Shown here: positions 27,372 to 35,534 of the stretch, one piece after another
Numbering within the stretch: the first letter of the stretch is position 1
Layout of the letters: the number at the start of each line of letters is the position of its first letter
Assembly (NCBI GenBank): GCA_019694135.1
Contig: JAIBCM010000002.1
Location: 334,143 to 398,142 of the forward strand
Source: Verrucomicrobiia bacterium
Lineage (GTDB): Bacteria > Verrucomicrobiota > Verrucomicrobiia > JADLBR01 > JAIBCM01
Reading direction: 5' to 3'
DNA length: 64,000 nt
Notes under the pieces: generated by a model
The model's database searches: none
Seen by the model: only the letters and a program-made list of their open reading frames with translations
What the model was told of the DNA's origin: nothing
Made by a program: the position numbers and the translations under genes

Positions 27372-27995
27372 ATGGCGACGCCGCAAGTTTTAATATTAGC
27401 GACGCGCAATGCTAAAAAAGCAAAAGAACTTCAACAACTTTTGGCATCCCAAAGATGGGAGGTCAAAACTTTGGACGAGTTTTCTTCCCTCCCCGAAGTA
27501 GCGGAGGATGGAAAAACGTTCGAAGCCAATGCCGTAAAAAAAGCCGTTACGATTTCGCAATATGTTCCCCATTATGTTGTGGCGGACGATTCCGGTCTGG
27601 AAGTCGAAGCGCTACAAGGAGCTCCGGGAATTTATTCTGCTCGTTATGCGGCAGAAGGGGGAGAAAACGCCTCGGATCAGGCTAATTGCGAAAAACTATT
27701 GCGCGAGATGGATTCGATTTCCGATCGGCAAGCCCAGTTTCGTTGTGTTTTGGCTGTGGCTTATCGTGGTAAGCTTTCCACGACGACAGAAGGAGTTTGC
27801 AGGGGGAAAATTATTACAGAATCCCGCGGTAATCTTGGATTTGGTTACGACCCATTGTTTGTGCCAGATGGTTACGAAAAAACATTTGCTGAATTGTCAG
27901 GTGAGATAAAAAATCAGATTAGCCATCGCGCCGTAGCAATAAAACAGTTGAAAAAATGGTTGGAAACGACGATCTTAATCAATGAGAAAAATTGA
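27372..27995 (+). CDS. rdgB: XTP/dITP pyrophosphatase (HAM1 family)
   Basis: 207 residues. It hydrolyses ITP, dITP and XTP to monophosphates, keeping damaged purines out of nucleic acids. Motifs are 'LATRNAKKAKELQQLL' (Ser/Thr-x-Asn-x2-Lys), 'EDGKTFEANAVKKA', 'VVADDSGLEVEALQGAPGIYSARYA' (catalytic Asp) and 'GNLGFGYDPLFVP', ending 'KNQISHRAVAIKQL'. Length is normal. The stop overlaps the start of the next small gene by 14 bases. Confidence 0.96.
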   Translation: MATPQVLILATRNAKKAKELQQLLASQRWEVKTLDEFSSLPEVAEDGKTFEANAVKKAVTISQYVPHYVVADDSGLEVEALQGAPGIYSARYAAEGGENASDQANCEKLLREMDSISDRQAQFRCVLAVAYRGKLSTTTEGVCRGKIITESRGNLGFGYDPLFVPDGYEKTFAELSGEIKNQISHRAVAIKQLKKWLETTILINEKN

Positions 27996-28218
27996 AGTTT
28001 GGGTTGCCTATGATTCGAATTCGGAATGGGTGCGAGTGCCTAGCTTGACCATTGAACCCAAAGAAAACTGGGAAGAAATGCAAGTGCCCTTGTTGCAACT
28101 ACGAGGTTTGCAAGAGGACTGCTATGCAATTCGACTCAAAGTGAGAGATCACATTTTTCATATGTCCCGATTTCAAGACGCGGTAGATTTTGCAATGCAA
28201 GAAAACCTTACAAAATAA
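27982..28218 (+). CDS. Small conserved-looking protein of unknown function
   Basis: 78 residues, no signal peptide or membrane segment, mixed charge, with one Cys. It overlaps the rdgB 3' end by 14 bases, which suggests translational coupling and supports its being a real gene. I do not recognise a family. Confidence 0.6.
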   Translation: MRKIEVWVAYDSNSEWVRVPSLTIEPKENWEEMQVPLLQLRGLQEDCYAIRLKVRDHIFHMSRFQDAVDFAMQENLTK

Positions 28219-28236
28219 AGCTTAATTTTTAATTTT

Positions 28237-28277
28237 CTTACTTTTAGTTAATTGACTTACTTTTAAATTTAAGTAAG
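28237..28277 (+). promoter_or_regulatory. Probable autoregulatory operator of the vapBC-type pair
   Basis: Two direct copies of CTTACTT (28237-28243 and 28256-28262, 19 bases apart) and one inverted copy AAGTAAG (28271-28277) lie just before the antitoxin ATG at 28286. The second and third copies form a palindrome around TTAAATTT. AbrB/MazE-type antitoxins bind such palindromes to repress their own operon. Confidence 0.6.
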
Positions 28278-28285
28278 TTTATTAT

Positions 28286-28531
28286 ATGAAAGTAAAACCA
28301 TTAGGTGAAAAGGTCTCTTTTTCAGTGAAAGGGCAAATTGTGATTCCTCGTGCTTTGCGGGAGGAATATGCGATTGAAGCTGATACTCGTGCTTATGTGC
28401 AGGCAACTCCACAGGGAATTTTAATTAAGCCTATTACTTCGAAATTTATTCGTAGTTTAAGAGGTTCACTTAAAGGCACAGGTGTGATGAAGGCGATGAT
28501 GGAAGATCGTAAAAAAGAGCGCGAACTTTGA
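28286..28531 (+). CDS. vapB: AbrB/MazE-type antitoxin
   Basis: 81 residues. The swapped-hairpin DNA-binding domain is seen in 'KVSFSVKGQIVIPRALREEY' followed by 'VQATPQGILIKPI'. The C-terminal 35 residues are charged and would wrap the toxin. The stop is one base before the PIN-toxin start, the typical antitoxin-first arrangement. It should repress the operon through the upstream repeats. Confidence 0.88.
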   Translation: MKVKPLGEKVSFSVKGQIVIPRALREEYAIEADTRAYVQATPQGILIKPITSKFIRSLRGSLKGTGVMKAMMEDRKKEREL

Positions 28532-28532
28532 T

Positions 28533-28940
28533 ATGGTGACAAAAGTTTTGGATAGTTGGGCTCTCATCGCATTTTTTGAGGATGAACCGGCTGCGGTCCA
28601 AGTGGAAAAAATGATCGATCATGCCTTTCAAGAAAAATATAAACTCTTGTTGAGTGTAATAAATTGGGGCGAGATTTATTATAATACGATGCGTGAAGTT
28701 TCTCAGGAAATGGCGGAGCAAAAAGTGAGTGAGATTGCTTCTTTACCGATTGAGGTGGTTGGTGTGAGTGAAAATCTTTTACTGACTCGTCAAGCCGCTA
28801 TTTATAAGGCTAAATACAGAATGTCTTACGCGGATTGTTTTGGGGCTGCATTAGCTAAATTAAAAGGCGCTGAATTTGTAACGGGCGATTTAGAATTTAA
28901 AGAAGTTGAAAAAGAGATCAAAGTCCATTGGCTTAAATGA
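28533..28940 (+). CDS. vapC: PIN-domain toxin, VapC-type ribonuclease
   Basis: 135 residues. The PIN acidic residues are Asp in 'KVLDSWALIAFFEDEPA', Glu in 'VINWGEIYYNTM', Asp in 'YRMSYADCFGAALAK' and Asp in 'AEFVTGDLEFKEV'. VapC toxins cut tRNA or rRNA when the antitoxin is degraded. All four positions are intact, so it is probably active. It follows the antitoxin directly. Confidence 0.92.
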   Translation: MVTKVLDSWALIAFFEDEPAAVQVEKMIDHAFQEKYKLLLSVINWGEIYYNTMREVSQEMAEQKVSEIASLPIEVVGVSENLLLTRQAAIYKAKYRMSYADCFGAALAKLKGAEFVTGDLEFKEVEKEIKVHWLK

Positions 28941-28955
28941 TTTTTATTAAGAATT

Positions 28956-29825
28956 ATGCCGCTTTCTTTTCGTGTAACACAACCGACCGAGCTTTTGCCT
29001 TTTCTTTTTGCTTCTCAACCCGAAACCAAACGAACCAAAGTGCGGCAGGCCTTGAAATTCGGAAGCGTTTTGGTGAATGGTAAAACTACGACTCAATTTA
29101 ACGTGTCATTAAAAGTGGGTGATGTGATAGTAATTCGCTTGGGAAAAGCTTCACGTGAGATCGGTCGATTGCCGAAGGGAATGAAAATATTTTTTGAAGA
29201 TGAACATCTTATTATCATTGAAAAGCCTGAAAATATGCTCTCCATTGCTAGCGAGGCCGAGCAAAATAAGACCGCTTACGCTTATCTTACCGATTATGTA
29301 AGAAAAGGAAAAGAGTACTCCAAAGAACGGATTTGGATTGTGCATCGTTTAGATCGGGAAACTTCGGGTTTAATGGTATTCGCCAAAACGCTGCAAGCTA
29401 AAGGCATGCTTCAAACCAATTGGGACAAGGTCGAGAAACGTTATCTCGCAATTGTCGAAGGTGTCATGCCTAAAGGCAAAGGAACGTTGCATTCTTACTT
29501 AAATGAAACCAATCCTTATCGTGTTTTTAGCGCGCCCAAGAGTCAAGAAACTCGTGAAGCCATCACGCATTACAAAGTGCTTAAACGCGGTCAAAATCGC
29601 ACCCTGGTCGAACTCACTCTCCAAACTGGTCGACGTCACCAAATTCGCGTCCAACTCGCCGACGAAGGTTTTCCCATCATCGGCGACGAAAAATATCGCG
29701 CCAAAACAGACCCCGCTCATCGTTTAGGTTTACACTCTCATTTTCTTAGCTTTTCTCATCCGATTACGGGTGAAAAGTTGAGTTATGAATCGGATTTATC
29801 TCAAGAATTAAAAAGATTAATATAA
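28956..29825 (+). CDS. RluA-family pseudouridine synthase
   Basis: 289 residues. An N-terminal S4-like RNA-binding region (residues 20-70: 'KVRQALKFGSVLVNGK' and 'VGDVIVIRLG') is followed by the catalytic domain with 'IIIEKPENMLSI', the catalytic Asp in 'IVHRLDRETSGLMVF', 'EKRYLAIVEG', and 'LQTGRRHQIRVQLAD'. It converts uridine to pseudouridine in rRNA or tRNA. The target site cannot be assigned from sequence. It is placed between the toxin pair and the HEPN-like gene. Confidence 0.93.
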   Translation: MPLSFRVTQPTELLPFLFASQPETKRTKVRQALKFGSVLVNGKTTTQFNVSLKVGDVIVIRLGKASREIGRLPKGMKIFFEDEHLIIIEKPENMLSIASEAEQNKTAYAYLTDYVRKGKEYSKERIWIVHRLDRETSGLMVFAKTLQAKGMLQTNWDKVEKRYLAIVEGVMPKGKGTLHSYLNETNPYRVFSAPKSQETREAITHYKVLKRGQNRTLVELTLQTGRRHQIRVQLADEGFPIIGDEKYRAKTDPAHRLGLHSHFLSFSHPITGEKLSYESDLSQELKRLI

Positions 29826-29838
29826 TTTTTAAAATACT

Positions 29839-31032
29839 ATGCGATCAGAAATAATAACCAGATTGATACTAGCAAAAAACTTTTTGCGTGAAGCAGAAGC
29901 AGCTTGTTCAACGCCAAATGATAAATGGTCTTTTGCTAGAGGAATTATTCTATTACATGATGCAACAGAAATAGTGTTAATTGCAATTGTAAGTCATCTT
30001 AATGCATTGCAACAAATTAAAAAAAACACGTCTCTACTTGATTATTGCGACTTTATTCAAAAAGTAGATCCACATAATGAAATCCGACACAAGCAAGAAT
30101 TAAAAAATTTAAACACAATTCGAAATCATATAAAACATGAAGGCTTGTTAGTGGATGTAAAATCTAACGCTTATCTCGTTAATACAATAAGCAATTCTAT
30201 TGTTAGTATGTGCAAAACGTATCTTAATATAGAATTTTCAGAGGTACGTCTTACTTTGCTAATCCGCAATAAAAAAATTCAGCATTTTCTCAAAGAAGCT
30301 GAAGATCATTATAATGAGAAAAAGTATGAAAAAGCTTTAATTTCACTTGGTTATGCAATGTTTTATACAATTGATAATGAGGCTATAACTTGGTCTTTTT
30401 TTCATGAAATTATTTCTGGGTTTTCTGAAAAAGAAACTCCTGAAATTGTTTATCCTGATTTTAATACGGAACATATGGTAAGACTTATACAATATGGGAT
30501 TGATCCGTATTTACATAAAAAATTTCACCAAATAGTTCCACTCATTGGCAGAAAAACTAAAGACTTTGAGCTTATTTATGAATGGAAGAAAGAGTTTGGT
30601 CATCAGGGAAACTGGACAGAAAAAAATGTTAGTTTCTGTCTTCATCTAGTTATTGATACGGCTTTGAAATGTCAAAGAGAAGATTCACATGATTATTCAA
30701 TTAAACGTTATTCCGAAATTTATGAAGATATAATAGAACCCGTAAAAGATCAGGCTATTATTTGGAATACGTCTAATAATGCTAAAGATTATTTTTTACA
30801 TTCTAAACTTATTGAACGAAAACCATTATTCATTCTTTCAAAAAATCAATACCTAATTGGCCAAGTAAAAAGGTCTGATAAAAAATCAAACGAAGTTTTT
30901 ATAATGTTTTACAGACCTTCAGAAGGCGAACTTGAAGATTTCAATTACGGCTATGTTGCTGAGAGTGAAATAAAAGTTACATCTCGTAAAAAAATGTTGG
31001 ATAATTTTAATCCACCATCAAAGTCACTTTAG
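29839..31032 (+). CDS. HEPN-like protein with R-x4-H motif, unknown function
   Basis: 397 residues, AT-richer than its neighbours. Residues 1-125 form a predicted helical bundle with 'IILLHDATEIVLIAI' and the Arg95-x4-His100 motif in 'LNTIRNHIKHEG', the signature of HEPN ribonuclease domains. A second helical block (residues about 150-285: 'ALISLGYAMFYTIDNEA', 'FGHQGNW') may be a diverged repeat of it. The C-terminal 100 residues look beta-rich. HEPN proteins act as toxins and phage-defence RNases. That role is inferred here from the motif and the accessory setting. Its 3' end overlaps the ohr remnant by 26 bases. Confidence 0.7.
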   Translation: MRSEIITRLILAKNFLREAEAACSTPNDKWSFARGIILLHDATEIVLIAIVSHLNALQQIKKNTSLLDYCDFIQKVDPHNEIRHKQELKNLNTIRNHIKHEGLLVDVKSNAYLVNTISNSIVSMCKTYLNIEFSEVRLTLLIRNKKIQHFLKEAEDHYNEKKYEKALISLGYAMFYTIDNEAITWSFFHEIISGFSEKETPEIVYPDFNTEHMVRLIQYGIDPYLHKKFHQIVPLIGRKTKDFELIYEWKKEFGHQGNWTEKNVSFCLHLVIDTALKCQREDSHDYSIKRYSEIYEDIIEPVKDQAIIWNTSNNAKDYFLHSKLIERKPLFILSKNQYLIGQVKRSDKKSNEVFIMFYRPSEGELEDFNYGYVAESEIKVTSRKKMLDNFNPPSKSL

Positions 31033-31129
31033 CATCTCCGCGTAAAGCTTTGGAGTAGGGGCAGGTTTGATGGGCTTATTCCATAATGCGTTGGGCTTGG
31101 TCGTGGTTGATGTCGGGGTGGTGGCATGG
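31007..31129 (-). pseudogene. Truncated ohr/osmC-type peroxidase remnant
   Basis: The minus frame reads His-His-Pro-Asp-Ile-Asn-His-Asp-Gln-Ala-Gln-Arg-Ile-Met-Glu, then an in-frame TAA, then Ala-His-Gln-Thr-Cys-Pro-Tyr-Ser-Lys-Ala-Leu-Arg-Gly and a short beta strand to the stop at 31007. This is the C-terminal third of organic hydroperoxide resistance protein, including the resolving Cys of 'CPYS'. The N-terminal two thirds and the peroxidatic Cys are absent. Confidence 0.8.
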
Positions 31130-31139
31130 GTTTAGTGAA

Positions 31140-31209
31140 GTAGCGCAGGCTTCCAGCCTGTTAATTAATGAGTCAGTGGGTAAAATAACAGCCAGGATGG
31201 CTGTGCTAC
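31140..31209. repeat. Cloverleaf-like palindromic REP element
   Basis: The outer arms GTAGCGCAGGCTTCCAGCCTGTT (20 bases shown as GTAGC-CAG-CTG core) at 31140-31162 and the inverse of ACAGCCAGGATGGCTGTGCTAC at 31188-31209 pair over about 22 positions. Each arm is itself a small palindrome: CAGGCT-tcc-AGCCTG on the left and CAGCCA-gga-TGGCTG on the right. The stop codon of ada lies inside the right arm. Confidence 0.78.
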
Positions 31210-32264
31210 GTCGATAAAATTTTTCCTGTGTTTTCGAGTTTTAAGAGAAGGCGTTTGCGCCAAATCCCGCAGGCATAACCGCTGAGCGATCCATTTTTAC
31301 CAATCACGCGATGGCAAGGAACGATTAAACAAATCGGGTTGGTAGCGTTAGCTCGAGCCACGGCGCGAACTGCTTTGGGGACTTTTAATTGTCGCGCGAT
31401 GGTTTCGTAACTTACCGTTTTGCCATAGGGAATGTTTTGCAGTTTGGACCAGACTCTTTTTTGAAAAGGGGTTCCTTTCAAATACAAAGGAATCGTGAAA
31501 TGATGACGTTTCCCTTGAAAATATTCTTTCAGTTCTTGGCGCAATTGTTTTAAGAGAGCGTTATCGCCTGGCAATAAAGGGAGAGAAAAGCGCTTTTGAA
31601 TTTGATGATAAGTCTGGGCTAGGGTGCGTTTGTCGGCAAATTCTAAATAGAAAAGGCTGGTTTCATTGGCGGCGGCTAACATAGGGCCGAGGTCAGTTTC
31701 TAAAAGAGCAACCCAGAGACAATCGACCTGTTTCGCTTGGCCTGGAGTTTTTTGGAAAGTGCGTGTGAAGGCGTCGCGGAAACCGCTATGTGATTCGTAA
31801 CCGTGATTAAAGATGACGTCGTCCAGGGGTTTTCCATTTTGCATCTGAGTGAAGGCGCGAGAGAGACGCAAGCCTCGACACCATGCGGTAAAGGTCATGC
31901 CATAATTTTTTTGGAACCAGCGCCGCGCTTGTTCGGGCGCTATGCTGAGTTGGCGCAAATTTTTGGCAGAAATTTTTTGATCTGGCGCGGTTTCGGCGTG
32001 AGCGAGAAGTTTTTGCGCCCAGTCTGGAGGTTGGCCGCTAGCGAGTTCGGGTCGGCAACGTTTGCAGGGTCGATAACCGGCTTTAAGGGCTTCACCCAGG
32101 TTATCGAAAAATTCAATATTTTCGGGTTTAGGCTGGGAGGGACATGAGAGGCGACAGGCAATGCCTGTGGTTTTGACGCCAAAAACGAAGAGGCCGTCAT
32201 AGCGAGTGTCGCGCTTTTTCCAGGCGGCTAATTTTGCTTTCTTGTTAAGGGTAGAGTGTTTCAT
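31206..32264 (-). CDS. ada: Ada-type alkylation response activator / O6-methylguanine-DNA methyltransferase
   Basis: 352 residues, complete three-part Ada. The N-terminal zinc domain has Cys37, Cys41, Cys67 and Cys70 ('IACRLSC', 'RPCKRC'), where methyl-phosphotriester transfer activates the protein. A central AraC-type helix-turn-helix follows ('NHGYESHSGFRDAFTRTF'). The C-terminal methyltransferase has its acceptor Cys in 'IVPCHRVIG' near residue 317. It repairs alkylated bases and activates its own regulon. It is encoded alone; no alkB or alkA is beside it. The last residue and stop codon fall inside the repeat at 31140-31209. Confidence 0.95.
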   Translation of the reverse strand: MKHSTLNKKAKLAAWKKRDTRYDGLFVFGVKTTGIACRLSCPSQPKPENIEFFDNLGEALKAGYRPCKRCRPELASGQPPDWAQKLLAHAETAPDQKISAKNLRQLSIAPEQARRWFQKNYGMTFTAWCRGLRLSRAFTQMQNGKPLDDVIFNHGYESHSGFRDAFTRTFQKTPGQAKQVDCLWVALLETDLGPMLAAANETSLFYLEFADKRTLAQTYHQIQKRFSLPLLPGDNALLKQLRQELKEYFQGKRHHFTIPLYLKGTPFQKRVWSKLQNIPYGKTVSYETIARQLKVPKAVRAVARANATNPICLIVPCHRVIGKNGSLSGYACGIWRKRLLLKLENTGKILST

Positions 32265-32501
32265 GGAGTCACTTTATCATAGGCTTCCACCGAAAAAGTG
32301 ACACGACATTTCCTATTTTCAAAAAAATGTGTTAAATCCTTTTCTTTTTTGAGGGTTTAGTGATAAGATGAAAAAGGAGATTTAGAAGCAGGCAAATCAG
32401 GAAATGGTTTCAGTTTTTAAATTCTTAGCTTGTGAGTTCACCGGGTTAAGAGAGATTTTCTTCTCCCAAGTGGTGAGGGTGGACATAATTTTATTTTATT
32501 T

Positions 32502-33077
32502 ATGCCGGATTGGTTGTTTTGGATTTTGATAGGGTTTGTTGGAAACTTTGCTTATGCTTCGTTTTTTGAGTGGGCTTTGCATCGTTTTGTGATGCATAAA
32601 CCGGTAGGAAAGTTTCGTTATGCTTATGAAACTCATACTTTAATTCATCATCGTATTTTTAAAGCGGATCACACTTATCATCTCATTAATGAAAAGGATA
32701 AGGAGAAGATTCCAATGGAGTGGTGGAATGGGCCGGTGTTGATTGCATTGTGCGCATTGCCGGCTTTGATTGTGAGTTGGATTTTTGGTTCCTGGTTGGT
32801 GTTGGTTGGTGGAGTCATCGCATGCGCGGCTTATTATGGACTTTATGAGTATTTGCATTGGTGCATGCATTTGCCTAAGGCGCGACGTATCGAGAAACCA
32901 TGGATTTTTCGTCGTTTGAATGGTCATCATTTGTTGCATCATCGTTATATGGGAAAAAATTTTAATGTGGTTTGTCCGTTGGCCGATATGATTTTGGGCA
33001 CATTGATATTGCGAGCGAAGACACGTTTTGCTCAGGCGACAGGGCCTTCGGTGCCGAATGTGCAGCCGCACGATTAA
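32502..33077 (+). CDS. Fatty acid hydroxylase / sterol desaturase family membrane protein
   Basis: 191 residues with about four membrane helices. Histidine clusters that bind a di-iron centre are 'HRFVMH', 'THTLIHHRIF', a single His-x4-His near 'HWCMH', and 'GHHLLHHRYMGKNFNVV'. Family members hydroxylate lipids or carotenoids. The short length and 'FFEWALHRFVMH' start are like beta-carotene hydroxylase-type proteins, but the substrate is not clear. A 237-base gap upstream holds no recognisable gene. Confidence 0.87.
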   Translation: MPDWLFWILIGFVGNFAYASFFEWALHRFVMHKPVGKFRYAYETHTLIHHRIFKADHTYHLINEKDKEKIPMEWWNGPVLIALCALPALIVSWIFGSWLVLVGGVIACAAYYGLYEYLHWCMHLPKARRIEKPWIFRRLNGHHLLHHRYMGKNFNVVCPLADMILGTLILRAKTRFAQATGPSVPNVQPHD

Positions 33078-33084
33078 ATTTCAA

Positions 33085-33447
33085 TTATTTTTTAAAAGCC
33101 GCTTTCCATTCAGCTTCGCGGAAGCCGACCAGAAATATTTTTGCTTGAGGATCGAGGACAAAGGGTCGTTTTACTAAGTTTCCATTTTTATTAAGAAGGG
33201 TTAGAGCTTCTTCGATGGAGAGATTTTCTAATTTTTCTTTCAATCCTTGAGCGCGATAGTCTTGGCCCGAGGTATTGAAGAGCGAGCGAAGATTGTTATC
33301 ACGAGCTTTGAGCATGGTTTTCAAATCGGAGAGGGAAGGAGGTGTTTCGCGAATGGGTATATCTTGGAAAGGAATGTGATGAGTTTTGAGCCATTTCATG
33401 GCATTGCGGCAGGTGGAGCATTGATGGTAAACGTAGAGTTTGAGCAT
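33085..33447 (-). CDS. ArsC/Spx-family thioredoxin-fold protein
   Basis: 120 residues. Cys10-Ser-Thr-Cys13 in 'VYHQCSTCRNAM' is the redox motif, and 'NLVKRPFVLD' holds the conserved Arg/Pro near residue 95. This family contains arsenate reductases and Spx-type regulators of RNA polymerase (YffB-like in Gram-negatives). No arsenic genes are nearby, so the generic name is safer. It ends a two-gene minus-strand unit with the TMEM175-like gene 5 bases upstream. Confidence 0.88.
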   Translation of the reverse strand: MLKLYVYHQCSTCRNAMKWLKTHHIPFQDIPIRETPPSLSDLKTMLKARDNNLRSLFNTSGQDYRAQGLKEKLENLSIEEALTLLNKNGNLVKRPFVLDPQAKIFLVGFREAEWKAAFKK

Positions 33448-33452
33448 AATCG

Positions 33453-34037
33453 TTAAATGTGTTGATCGGCAAAAATTTCAACATTTTTGTCAGGGATGAA
33501 ATACATAATGGCGGGTAGGGTAACTAGGATGAGAGCGCCAGTTATCCAAACTAAAGAACAGAGAACGGCTAGCGCATAGATGATAATGGCAATGAGATTT
33601 TTGTGACGCATATTTTGATGCAAACGGCTTGCAGTTTTGTCGGTGCGATGTTGCGCGGCGATGGAAGTGCGAAGTAGATAATAAGCTAAAGCAGAGGTGA
33701 GTTTGACGCTTGCATACAGTGAAACAGAGAGGCGGTTACCGTGAGTTTCTCCTAAGTATGCGGTGACAAAGGGGATAAGAGACATCCAGAAAAGTAAATG
33801 GATATTGGCCCATAAAACGTAGCCATCCACTTTTTTAGCAAGTTGGATAAGGTGATGATGGTTGACCCAGTAAATGGCGATGATGATGAAGCTAAGAAGA
33901 TAGCTGAGAAAAGTGGGCCAAAGTTTGAATAGGGCGGTGAGGGTGGGTTCGTGAGGCGCTTTTAATTCGATGACCATGATGGTGATAATGATGGCGATAA
34001 CACCGTCACTAAAGGCTTCGAGGCGATTGGTTTTCAC
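33453..34037 (-). CDS. TMEM175-like (DUF1211) integral membrane protein, possible K+ channel
   Basis: 194 residues from GTG 34037. The signature 'RLEAFSDGVIAIIITIMVIEL' follows the start at once, with the Phe-Ser-Asp motif that lines the pore in TMEM175 channels, and about six membrane helices follow. The longer frame to 34196 would add 53 non-family residues, so I reject it. Bacterial TMEM175 homologues are potassium-permeable tetramers. It is probably co-transcribed with the ArsC/Spx-like gene. Confidence 0.88.
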   Translation of the reverse strand: MKTNRLEAFSDGVIAIIITIMVIELKAPHEPTLTALFKLWPTFLSYLLSFIIIAIYWVNHHHLIQLAKKVDGYVLWANIHLLFWMSLIPFVTAYLGETHGNRLSVSLYASVKLTSALAYYLLRTSIAAQHRTDKTASRLHQNMRHKNLIAIIIYALAVLCSLVWITGALILVTLPAIMYFIPDKNVEIFADQHI

Positions 34038-34208
34038 TGGATTGGATCGTGGCTGGGTGAGGGAGGCGGTGTCAAGTCTAGTTCGGAGAACAATGCCGGT
34101 GCACTTTGAAATCCTGATTTGTGGCATTCCCGGAGGAATGGGGCGAGTGAAATTGATAGGGGAATCATGGCCAGCTTGATAGTTATGTGATTTCATTAAA
34201 TTAACCTT

Positions 34209-35489
34209 ATGAAAGCATTGTTTTTTTTCGGCACGCTGTTAATCGGGTTATTGCGTTGGGAGTTTGTGGTAAAGGCAGTGGAGCAGAAAAAAATTCAAGA
34301 GATTCAAATCAAAGAATTTGATCCAAAACTCATTCGCGTGGAAATTAAAAATTTGCCTAATCCTTATGCCACGGAGAGTGCCTCACAATCACCGCGTGTG
34401 GTGGATATTCCGAAAGATCCCATTTTGGAGGTTCCGAAAGGGTTTAAAGTAAATGTATTTGCGGAAAATTTGGATGAGCCGCGTTGGCTGGCATTGACGC
34501 CTTCGGGTGATGTGTTAGTGACAGAGACGCGTAAGAATCGTATTTTATTATTGAGGGACACGAATAAGGATGGGGTGATGGATGAGTCGGAAGTTTTTGC
34601 GGATGAAAAGAATGGATTGAATATTCCATTTGGGATGGCATTTACGGACGATGCTTTTTATGTTGGAAATTCCGACGCAGTGTTGCAATGGCCGTTTAAA
34701 AAAGGGCAAAATCGGATGGAGGGCAAAGGAGAGAAAATTGCGAGTTTGCCAGGAGGAGGTTACCGTCAGCATTGGACGCGCAATGTGCGTGTGAGTCCGG
34801 ATGGGAAACGTTTGTTTGTGACGATTGGATCAAAAAGTAATGCGGATGTGGAGCCATTGCCACGCGCTTCGGTGCAGGTGATGGATTTGGATGGGTCCAA
34901 TCAAGAAACGTTTGCCTATGGGTTAAGAAATCCGGTGGGCTTGGATTTTCATCCTATAACGCATGAAGTTTATGTGACGGTGAATGAGCGAGATGAATTG
35001 GGAAATGAGTTAGTGCCTGATTTTTTTACGCGTGTCAAAGAAGGGGAATTTTACGGATGGCCGTATGCTTATTTGAGGCCGGAACTTTTGGATCCGCGTC
35101 ATACGAGAAACGGGAAGAGTTCTCAGTCTGATTTAGTTAAGGAAACAAAAACACCGGATGTTTTGTTTGAGGCGCATTCAGCTGCTTTGGGCTTGGCTTT
35201 TTATTCGGGAGAAGCATTTCCGGAAAAATATCGTAATGGAGCATTTGTGGCATTTCGGGGGAGTTGGAATCGAAGCCGAGGGACTGGCTACAAAATTGTT
35301 TTTGTCCCCTTTGGCAAGGATAACCGACCGCTGGGTTATTACGAAGATTTTGTGCGAGGTTTTTTAATTGATCCAAGTATTCCCAAAACTTGGGGACGGC
35401 CTGTTGGAGCGCTTGTTTTACCAGATGGCAGTTTAATTTTTACAGAGGAGCCCAACGGACGGATTTATCGGGTGCGATATGAGTCTTGA
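34209..35489 (+). CDS. Exported PQQ-type sugar (sorbosone) dehydrogenase-like beta-propeller
   Basis: 426 residues with an N-terminal hydrophobic export segment. The six-bladed propeller shows 'VPKGFKVNVFAENLDEPRWLA', 'GDVLVTETRKNRILLL', 'RNVRVSPDGKRLFVTIGS', 'YGLRNPVGLDFHPIT' and 'PVGALVLPDGSLIFTEE'. A calcium-binding-like 'DTNKDGVMDESE' loop lies near residue 120. Family members oxidise sugars using PQQ and pass electrons to the chain. No PQQ synthesis genes are in the window, so the cofactor remains inferred. Confidence 0.87.
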   Translation: MKALFFFGTLLIGLLRWEFVVKAVEQKKIQEIQIKEFDPKLIRVEIKNLPNPYATESASQSPRVVDIPKDPILEVPKGFKVNVFAENLDEPRWLALTPSGDVLVTETRKNRILLLRDTNKDGVMDESEVFADEKNGLNIPFGMAFTDDAFYVGNSDAVLQWPFKKGQNRMEGKGEKIASLPGGGYRQHWTRNVRVSPDGKRLFVTIGSKSNADVEPLPRASVQVMDLDGSNQETFAYGLRNPVGLDFHPITHEVYVTVNERDELGNELVPDFFTRVKEGEFYGWPYAYLRPELLDPRHTRNGKSSQSDLVKETKTPDVLFEAHSAALGLAFYSGEAFPEKYRNGAFVAFRGSWNRSRGTGYKIVFVPFGKDNRPLGYYEDFVRGFLIDPSIPKTWGRPVGALVLPDGSLIFTEEPNGRIYRVRYES

Positions 35490-35534
35490 ACTAAGCTGCT
35501 TGCTCAATATGTGGTTTTGTTTTATGATAAAAGC

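Noticed and set aside
28286-31209. Whole region as one defence island
   Set aside because: The RluA-family synthase within it is a normal housekeeping-type gene, so I treat the toxin pair and the HEPN-like gene as separate observations.
34038-34196. Long N-terminal extension of the TMEM175-like protein
   Set aside because: The 53 residues have no hydrophobic or family character, and the conserved Arg-Leu-Glu-Ala-Phe-Ser-Asp motif follows directly after the GTG at 34037.
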